Shown here piece after piece: positions 56,421-64,000 of a DNA stretch of 64,000 bases. A model generated the notes under the pieces. That model did not search any database. It saw nothing but the letters and a program-made list of their open reading frames with translations, and was not told where the DNA came from. The first letter of the stretch is position 1. Every line of letters starts with the position of its first letter. Origin of the DNA: Hybos culiciformis (lineage: Eukaryota; Arthropoda; Insecta; Diptera; Hybotidae); the NCBI GenBank assembly GCA_964007475.1, contig OZ023273.1:70867430-70931429 (forward strand), read 5' to 3'. Position numbers and translations under genes: made by a program.

Positions 56421-57150
56421 GGGGGTCTTCTACTCTAGAAATTTCAAAAAATCGAAAAATTTTTTTTTTCATAATTCGATAGTTTATATATTCAAAAATA
56501 TCTCTCTAAAAGGATTTTTCAAAATTCAAATTATTTCCGAAGTTATAGCCGTTTTAGTGTCGTGGCAACTAAACCGGTTGGACTAAACGTAAAACTTTAA
56601 ACGCGTTTTTCTCGAAACTACTTTTTTCGATGCGGTAACCACAATATCTCAAGTTCTAATCAGCTGATTTACGTGAAATTTGGCATTAATATTCTTTATA
56701 TATCTCTCTAACGCATGAACCAACAAAAAATAAAAATTAAAAATTTTTAATATTTTTAAAAAATTCGACAAAGTTGAAAAATTAGTGAAAAAATCGACCT
56801 TTATTTTTGAGTAGCCGCCATTTTATGAAAAAAAATTTTTTTTCAGTTTCGTTGGTTCATGCGATAGCGACATTCATACTAATCAAGAATCCATCATTGT
56901 TTTATTTTTCAGATGACCACAAGGGCGGAAATCATGGTGATGAGGACACTGCTTTTTTTTTCCCCCCTCTACTTCAAGGATGCATAACTTGATGAAAAAA
57001 AATTTTTTTTTTTTTGAAATTTATTTTGTGTATTCTTTAAATATAAATAAACACATGATAAAAAAATGGATAGTAAAATTATCAAATGCTTTTTTTTTAT
57101 CGACTGCCGAAAAACGCTCGAAATTCGAGCCTCTAGAGTAGAAGACCCCC
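56421..57150. mobile_element. piggyBac-like MITE, 730 bp, TTAA target duplication
   Basis: Starts GGGGGTCTTCTACTCTAGA and ends with its exact reverse complement, flanked by TTAA (56417-56420, 57151-57154). TTAA duplications are diagnostic of piggyBac-type insertion, although the terminal G-run is not the classical CCC start. No transposase. Confidence 0.78.
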
Positions 57151-57527
57151 TTAACTTCGTTAAATACAAAATGAAACGCTTCTTTGGACAACCGAAAATT
57201 TTTTATAAATCTAAAAAGATAAAAATAATTATTTTTAAAACTTGAGATAAATATTTTTTTTTTTTTTTGGTTTTAAAAATTTAATAATTTAATTTATCAC
57301 TGAATTAATTATATTAAATTAATTAATTAATAAACACAATATTAAATTATTCAATAAATAAATTGTTTTTTTTGCTTTTTTTCTGTAACTGACATGTAAA
57401 CTAATGGTGACTTCACAAATTTTGCAGATATTCGATTCGAATTTCTTACACGGTACCAATTTTATTCATTTTCGGATTTAACTTTCGGATTCCATTTTCG
57501 GATCTTAGATTTGTTTGCATTTTTAAT

Positions 57528-59106
57528 AAGAAAAGCGTCACGAAAGCGTATCGCAGGCGAAGTCCATAGCTTATAATAGACTCCGTAAGCGTACCGATTT
57601 GGTGATACGAAAACGAGCCGTAAACGTAAATGTTAGAATAAGAGTAGTACTTCGCCGATGGCGTAGAACAAGCGGTGCACTTACGTTACACCACAGTGAT
57701 TCATTCTTATATTACTTAAAACGTAATTACTTCGTCGAGATCGTACCATAAGCGGTGCGTTTATGTTACACAACAGTAGTTCATTTTCTTAGCGCTTAAA
57801 GCTTACTAACTGATTTTAGCGGTCTTTTAAATGAATGAAAAAATTTAGTTTTTTTTAAGTTTTATTTATTTTCAAAGTAATTTGGTATCACTATAAGTTT
57901 ACAAACAATTTATAAAAATATTATAAAATTTTTCTGTTGTATGTCCTTTGCATACTGAAACCATTTTTATGATATATCAGTCACATATCAGTCACCCTCA
58001 CAAGGGATAATTTTTCGCTGTTACATTCTATTAAGAAAAAATTAAGTTACAAGGAGACGCGATCATCGATTTTCAGCGACCGCAAGGGACGCAGCGACGT
58101 TTTTTGGCCTAGCAGCAGTGACAAATTTTTAGGTGAAAGCGATCGCTAGCAGTAATGGGAGTTAAAAAAAAAAAAAAAAACCCAAGCAGCGACGAAAATT
58201 TTGGTGGTTTTTTTTTTGTTTTTTTTTTTCGATTTTTTTTTTAACGGTTTTTTTGTTAGCGATTATCAGCGACGCAGTAGCGAGCAAAATCATCAATAAC
58301 ACTGGCCAACACTCATTTTGGTGCCTCAGGTCTAAAATTTTGGGTATATTTTGTGAGCTGATACAAGAAAACTAGTCACATTTTTCATATCAGCTCTTTA
58401 TTTTGATTGCCAATTTCAATACCAAAGTATACAGAATACAAGCGAATTACCGTGTCATTAATCGGTTTCCGTTGACTTTCATTATATACTCACCGCATAT
58501 GTAACAAAACATAACAGGATCGTTAATGCAACTTCTTGACTTACTTGCCATCATAAATTTATACGATTAATGTCATAAAAGTAGTTATAACATGGACTGA
58601 TTTTGAATAAAACCGTAAAAAATTTGAAATAAGAATTGTAGGTAAACCAGAGCTGTCAGCTGACATCTAGTAGCAGCAATGTAGTTCATACTAACTACTT
58701 TACCGACTACAGATGCGAACAGAGCTGCACCAATACAAAAATTTTTTTTTGTAGGCCAGTGTAATTAATAAAATAAAAGTTAAAAATTAATACTTACATT
58801 TTTGAAATTTTAGTTTATTTTAATTTGAAAAAACAAAATTTTATTGCTGTCACGTCAAATAATAATATAAAATCGTAGTTCGCAAGAAAGGAATGAAAGC
58901 GACTCGCTTTCTTATACACAAAACGTTTCGCTTTTGTATCGCCAAAAGCGAAGCGAATACGGAGTGGTTCTGAGAAACCACTTCGTTTCCGGCTCGTTTT
59001 CGTGCCGTTGTTTTTTATATGAAAATTTATTCAAGAGTGTTAATGAAACGGCGTTACACATACGATTCGTTTTCAATACGCAAAATGTGTTACGTTAATT
59101 TTTCTT
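57528..59106. mobile_element. CpG-rich inverted-repeat region, possible large TIR element
   Basis: Left TAAGAAAAGCGTCACG and ATACGAAAACGAGCCG match the reverse of right-side CGGCTCGTTTTCGTGCCG and TTTTTCTTAG. Both flanks are built from short AAGCG/CGTTT-type repeats. It encloses the 58300-58761 element and a GACGCAGCGACG-type stretch. Boundaries are approximate. Confidence 0.45.
58300..58761. mobile_element. Harbinger-like MITE, 462 bp, TAA target duplication
   Basis: Starts CACTGGCC and ends GGCCAGTG, flanked by TAA (58297-58299, 58762-58764). The inverted termini are short and then diverge, with a second weak pairing at TTGGTGC/GCACCAA. Confidence 0.62.
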
Positions 59107-59111
59107 AGAGG

Positions 59112-59535
59112 GTTGTCTGTTTATTTATATATTTCTTTACTATTTTCGACACTCTTGTAGACCCATTTTTCGTCATCACAGCGAGCTGAAATTTGTCACA
59201 CAGGTTCATGTCGCGTGACAATTGAATCTATCAAAATTTGAAGCGGAAATTTCCATCGAAAACCCAGAAAATTGGGAAAAATCATTTGAAAAAAAATCAT
59301 TTTGGTACAAATTTGATTAGTGATAAATCGTTTCAGGAAAAATGCAAAGTTTTCTGATTTTTCCGAAAAAAATTTCTGGAATTTTCCGAAAATTTTCTGG
59401 TAAAAAAGTTATCTAAATTATGCAAGATCAAGTTCCCTATCAACTGGCATCATTACTTCCTCTCCGACAATGGTGAAAACTTGCAGAAAAAATCGATGAA
59501 AATTCATGTAAAACGCTTTTCCGGAGTTTTTCCGA
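59112..59535. repeat. Dispersed repeat family B, copy 2
   Basis: Matches 6300-6690 in the same orientation (GTCTGTTTATTTAT, TATTTTCGACACTC, CATCACAG.GAGCTGAAATTT, TTCATGTCGCGTGA). No coding potential. Confidence 0.72.
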
Positions 59536-59936
59536 CCAAGGAAGCGTTAATTATGTTTTAAGTTAGGATAAAGATTTAAAAAAAAAATAAAACAATTTAT
59601 TTTTTGTTTATTATAAAACACTTTATTAACTTTATTTAAAAATATAAAATTGAATATAAAAATATTATATTAGTGAATTTATTTAATACTACCGTAGCTG
59701 TACCCGCACGCACGTTGTTGTGGAACACACGTTTTAAGTGAAATTTTTGTTGTCAGATTGATGAACAATTATAAGAGCTAGTTATTTTATAAATTTGGGA
59801 AAATATCTAAGAATTAATATTTATCATTTCTACTTATTCAACACTTAAATTGTATGAAATCGAATGATATCCTTCCCTTAAACAGGTTTCCAAACCAAAC
59901 CAAATTTGTGTTTTTATCCATTTCCTCTTTTTATGA

Positions 59937-61075
59937 ATCAAATTTGAATGAAATCGGAAGAACTTTTGCAGAGGGATTTCTGGGTAGGGTGCCATTCAAA
60001 TTTAAAATAGCCTATAACGATCCCGAGACAAAGAGACGGTGTAAATTTCGAAACGATCGGTTGAGTGGTTTAGTTTTTAATATTTTGTAGTTATTAGTAA
60101 TAAAGAAATTGATTTCTATATATTCGAAGAGGGGGCCAAATTTTTTGTTACGAAATTCGTGTGTTTAATCATTTTTATGTACCAAATTTAAATGAAATCG
60201 GACAAATTTTTGAAATCCTCCCCTAGTGTAGGAGGTCAATAAATTTTTTGTTACGAAATTTGTGTGTAATTATTTCCTCTTTTTACAAGCCAAATTTGAA
60301 TGAAATTGGACGAATTTTTAAAGTCCGCCCCCAGGTGAGGTCCCTGGGTAGGAGGTCAACAAATTTTTTGTTACGAAATTGTGTGTAATCAGTTCTTCTT
60401 TTTAGATAACAAATTTGAATGAAATCGGACGAAATTTTGAGGTCCGCCCCCCGGGGAAGTCTCTGAGTAGGAGGTCAACAAATTTTGTTACTAAATTTGT
60501 GTGTAATCAGTTCCTTTTCTTACGTAACAAATTTGAATCAAATCGGACGAACTTTTGAAGTCCGCCCCGAGGGGAGGTCCCTATGGTAGGAGGTCAACAA
60601 ATTTTTTGTTACGAAATTTGTGTGTAATCAGCTTCTCTTTTTAAATACCAAATTTGAATGAAATCGGACGAACTTTGGGTAGGAGGTCCCTGCGTAGGAG
60701 GTCAGCAAATTTTTGTTACAGAATTTGTTTGTAATCAGTTCTTCTTTTTACATACTAAATTTGAATGAAATCGGACGAACTTTTAAAATCCGCCCCAATG
60801 GGAAGTCCCTGGGTAGGAGGTTCCTCGGTAGGAGGTCAACAAATTTTTTGTTACGGAATTTGTGTGTAATCATTTCCTATTTTTACGTAAAAAATTTGAA
60901 TGAATTCGGACGAACTTTTGAAGTCCGCCCCCCGGGGGACGTCCTTGGGGTATGGAAAATAGATAATAGCCGATTCCGATTCTCAGACCTACTGAATACG
61001 CATATAAAATTTGGTAAAAATCGGTAAAGCCGTTTCGGAGGAGTACGGTAACTAACATTGTGATTTGTGACATGG
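59937..61075 (-). repeat. Repeat family C array: about eight ~119-bp tandem units and a conserved tail
   Basis: The anchor AAATTTGAATGAAATCGGAC recurs near 59937, 60186, 60291, 60410, 60529, 60648, 60757 and 60893, with typical spacing 119. Units also share TTTTTTGTTACGAAATTTGT and GTAGGAGGTCAACAAA. After the last unit comes GGTAAAAATCGGTAAAGCCG then TTTCGGAGGAGTACGG, which resembles the conserved 3' tail of RTE-like LINEs; that assignment is tentative. The other copies in this window are in the opposite orientation. Confidence 0.78.
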
Positions 61076-61539
61076 AAATTTCATATATTAGATAAGAAAA
61101 ATGAACTGAACACTTTAAACTCTAATCAAGAACTAAATTTTAATCTTAAAAATATATTTCCATCTGTACTTAGTTTCTACTTTCTTTATTCCCTTTCTTA
61201 TTAATATTTTCTAATGTTATTAAAATAATTCTTTTTTTATTATTTTATTATGATCTTCTTTCTTTTGTTTTACGCTCCTGAAAATATGAATAATCTTGTT
61301 TAATCATTTTTTTATTTTGAACCCTAATATTCATAGCGTCTAAAATATCAGCGTACTGATTACTAATTATCTTTTTATCAACTGTACCTAAGTTATTACT
61401 CATTACTGTATTAATATTTTGGGAATTTTGGGAATTTTGTGATTCATGAATTTTATTTGGTACCGGAATAACTCGTTTGAGCATTTTGCAACCTGAGACA
61501 AAGTTGTAGAGCGAAATCAGTTACATAAAGTTGCTTTTG

Positions 61540-61740
61540 TGGAAGACTCCATGGAAAACCCGAAAAAGCGGGAAAATCATCGGAAAAATTTTCATCGATA
61601 TGATTAGACATAAAATTGTTTTAAAATATCTCCATGCAGCACATAATAACAATTTAGTTAACGTGAAAAAGTCAGAAAATAAAAATAAGTAAAAAACGAG
61701 TTTTAAAAAAAACTGAGGCCATGCCGCATGAAAAACACAC
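61540..61740. repeat. Dispersed repeat family B, copy 3 (second half)
   Basis: Matches 6700-6800: TAACAATTTAGTTAACGTG, GTAAAAAACGAGTTTT, AACTGAGGCCATGCCGCATG. Ends directly at the palindrome 61742-62004. Confidence 0.65.
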
Positions 61741-61741
61741 A

Positions 61742-62004
61742 CGAAGCAGTCATAGAACTGCCGACAGAAGTTAATACTTAAAAGATTTAAACTATGAAAT
61801 AACAGTGGCTACAAATGATGGGCTGCTCAGTACAAAATGTAAATTAAAATAAAAATAAATTTTATTGAAGGCAAGATTTTGTATTGTTACTTTTTATTTT
61901 AATTTGCATTTTGTACTGAGCAGCCCATCATTTGTAGCCACTGTTATTTCATAGTTTAAATCTTTTAAGTATTAACTTCTGTCGGCAGTTCTATGACTGC
62001 TTCG
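61742..62004. repeat. Near-perfect palindrome, arms about 112 bp, ~39-bp loop
   Basis: Left arm from CGAAGCAGTCATAGAACTGC to CAAAATGTAAATTAAAATAA, right arm its reverse complement with about one substitution (TTTGCATTTTG versus TTTACATTTTG). Joins repeat family B copy 3 exactly on its left. Confidence 0.9.
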
Positions 62005-64000
62005 TCTGTTTTTTTTTGTAAATTTTAAGCCGGGAGACCCTAACCATAGCTTCCTACCCAAAATTTTTTGTCAGATAATCTTTATTTCTGTGAGAAATTT
62101 TTTGGGTTGTCAATTCTAGTCTACAGAATTTAATTATAAGGTTGTTCGAATTACGAGTGAGTCTCACGGACTCAGATGGTATAAAATTAAGAGTTTGATA
62201 TCCAATTCTATTTAGATTTTTGATAATAAACATGGCAGATTGTCTGATAAGGAGTCCTTTAATTGGTAGAATGTTCAGCGACCTGGGGGTCTACTATGTA
62301 ACTATCTACTTTCGCATTGAAGATCCCAAAATAGGATCCAAAAGTAGAATCAGAAAATTGATAAAATCGGTACTATGTACATTTTCGAACAGACTTGCGC
62401 AAACTCTATGTTAACAGTCTGTAAAACCCTAATTTAAATGTCAAATTCTTGAAAAAATATCAAAAAATAATAAATTTTTTTCCAGTTTCGTTTGAAAATT
62501 ATTTGGCTAACCTACAGTTTCCTGAAAAATTTTTTACACTGAAATCTGTAGCTTTATTATCAACAAAATGAAACCTTTTGTTTTGTCGAAGTCAAAAATA
62601 AAATTTAAGATCGTAATTCATATTTTGATAACAAATATTGAACTTAGTTTTGGTTCCGGCACCAAATTTTTTTATTTGATTAAATTTAATCCAATAACGA
62701 TTTTGAAAATTCAATAAATCCATAGAAATTTTTTTACATTTAAAATTTAAAAACAAAATTAAAACAAACAGAACAGCTGATTTAATAACCAAACTTTTTA
62801 ATTTCTAATATGGATATGCAATAAGTACCAAAAAAACAATTCAAATTTCTTGATATGTATATACGAGTAATTGTTCACTTAAGTCACTAATAATTTTCTA
62901 CACTTCTGCGCCCGTATTTCTCTTTTTAAAACTTACAACCGTTTTCATTTTCATAGCTATTAAAAACTCACAATCACAAATTTTTTGTGTGCATGGGTTT
63001 GTAAATCTGTATGGGGCTACGAAACTATTTTTTATATATATGACACTTTTCAGTCGCTTTTATATAAAAATTATATAAAAAATATATATAAACATTTATT
63101 TATTTATTTACTATTTATTTCGGCTAAAAGAAAAGAAAATAAAAAATTGAATTAAGAACAAAAATAAAAATTCGAAATCATTGTTTCAAGAGAATAATTT
63201 TAAATTAATATTTATGAAAAATAAATATATGTATATTTATTTTCTTTTATATTAATTTTTATATTTTTAGAAATAAAAAATTAAATGCGGTTTTTAATTT
63301 TAATATGTGTCCTCAATATTGACACCAAGGTGGTTGAAACAATTTTTAATATTGTTTTGTATTACAATTCTGTTAATTCTTACAGATTTTTGTGGTGATA
63401 TTTATTTTTAAAATATAAAAATAAATATATAAATAAATATATATTTTTATTTTTAGAAAATAAATATAAATATTTATATTTATTTTTTCAAAAATTAATA
63501 TAACTCTTAAATATGATCCCTGGTTTGAAGTAATAGTCAACTTCAACACTCCAAATTAAATAATAATTTCATTATGATGCAATATTAAGGCTGCCACACT
63601 TCGGCTTTTTAATGGCTTTTCAAAAAGTCGCTAAAAAAACAGGGATCAAATAACTAATAAGCGACAGTGAGAAAAAAAAAAACTAAAAATTGCATATCTT
63701 TAGGAACTTGGATGCTTTTTTTTTGTCAAAAAAAAAATAAAAACCTTCTAAATAAAAACATGGAGAGAATTTTACGTGATATTTATTTATTAGTACTTAG
63801 CTCAAATTTAAACTCAGGGAAATATATAAGAGAAAAAGGGAAGGAAGATATATCACTTGCTATTTTACTAAAATATTATTGGTTAAAACTAGAAAATAAA
63901 AGCGGTAATCAAATATTAAAATCGGTTATTTGTAATATAGGGATACCATATTTCGTTCTCTTTAAATTTTTAGTTTTTGGCAAATATCTCGAAAACGGTG
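62005..64000. other. AT-rich DNA at the right edge, no recognised gene
   Basis: Nothing coding can be supported. A possible hAT-like end (GGCTGCCACACTTCGGC, about 63591-63607) is seen without its partner. An open frame at 63760 runs off the window but ends in repeat-like sequence (AAATATCTCGAAAACGG). Confidence 0.4.

Noticed and set aside
60137..60960. Regularly spaced repeats resembling a CRISPR array
   Set aside because: The whole ~119-bp unit is repeated, with no unique spacers, in a eukaryotic transposon context; it is an ordinary tandem repeat.
61248..61484. 78-codon minus-strand frame with QNSQNSQN
   Set aside because: Low-complexity composition, no family recognised and no neighbouring coding sequence. 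It could be a transposon ORF fragment but I cannot support it.
63760..64000. Open plus-strand frame starting MERILRDIYL and running off the window
   Set aside because: Eighty codons without a stop is suggestive, but the end reads like a dispersed non-coding repeat (AAATATCTCGAAAACGG) and no family is recognised.

Overview
This window is nuclear DNA of an insect (at least an arthropod). It is strongly AT-rich, spliced, and packed with DNA transposons and short inverted-repeat elements. The assignment rests on two host genes: the terminal coding exon of a TipE/TEH-type sodium-channel auxiliary subunit, a family known from insects, and a complete five-exon homologue of Drosophila nonA (DBHS family). 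I cannot fix the insect order from the sequence.

Layout. 1-1429: minus-strand first coding exon of the TipE/TEH gene, ending in a clean GTAAGA donor; the rest of the gene lies beyond the left edge. 1430-12359: intergenic, with foldbacks, dispersed repeats, a Harbinger-like element (10483-10882) and a cluster of CGACGG-rich hairpin elements (11249-12087) that ends about 270 bases before the nonA start codon. 12360-25617: nonA, exons 12360-12740, 15017-16142, 16206-16535, 17350-17420 and 25426-25617, predicted 699 residues. Its 8-kb intron 4 holds several transposons and an intronless, frameshifted copy of mitochondrial methionyl-tRNA formyltransferase (about 21790-22625). 25618-41880: no recognised gene. 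It has scattered repeats and, at about 34.5-37.6 kb, a run of very short exon-like segments with good splice sites that could be an undescribed micro-exon transcript.

41880-64000: a deep transposon nest. A hAT element with a perfect 8-bp target duplication (42457-44858) contains a second hAT element with its own 8-bp duplication (43374-44095). Next to it is a complete P-superfamily element (44972-49402) with an intact THAP-domain transposase (45862-48852). The last ~68 codons of that frame come from a 432-bp MITE inserted at its 3' end. The unoccupied P target is preserved in a related copy at about 54.5 kb, beside a Helentron/LINE-type endonuclease fragment. Further on are a Pol III SINE-like unit with tRNA-like and 5S-like parts, near-perfect palindromes with ~110-135-bp arms, piggyBac-like (TTAA) and Harbinger-like (TAA) elements, and an array of ~119-bp tandem repeats.

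The two host genes are not known to share a pathway. The main story is the layered insertion history, which can be read from target-site duplications and internal empty-site copies. All coordinates and alignments were made by eye; splice models lack transcript support.
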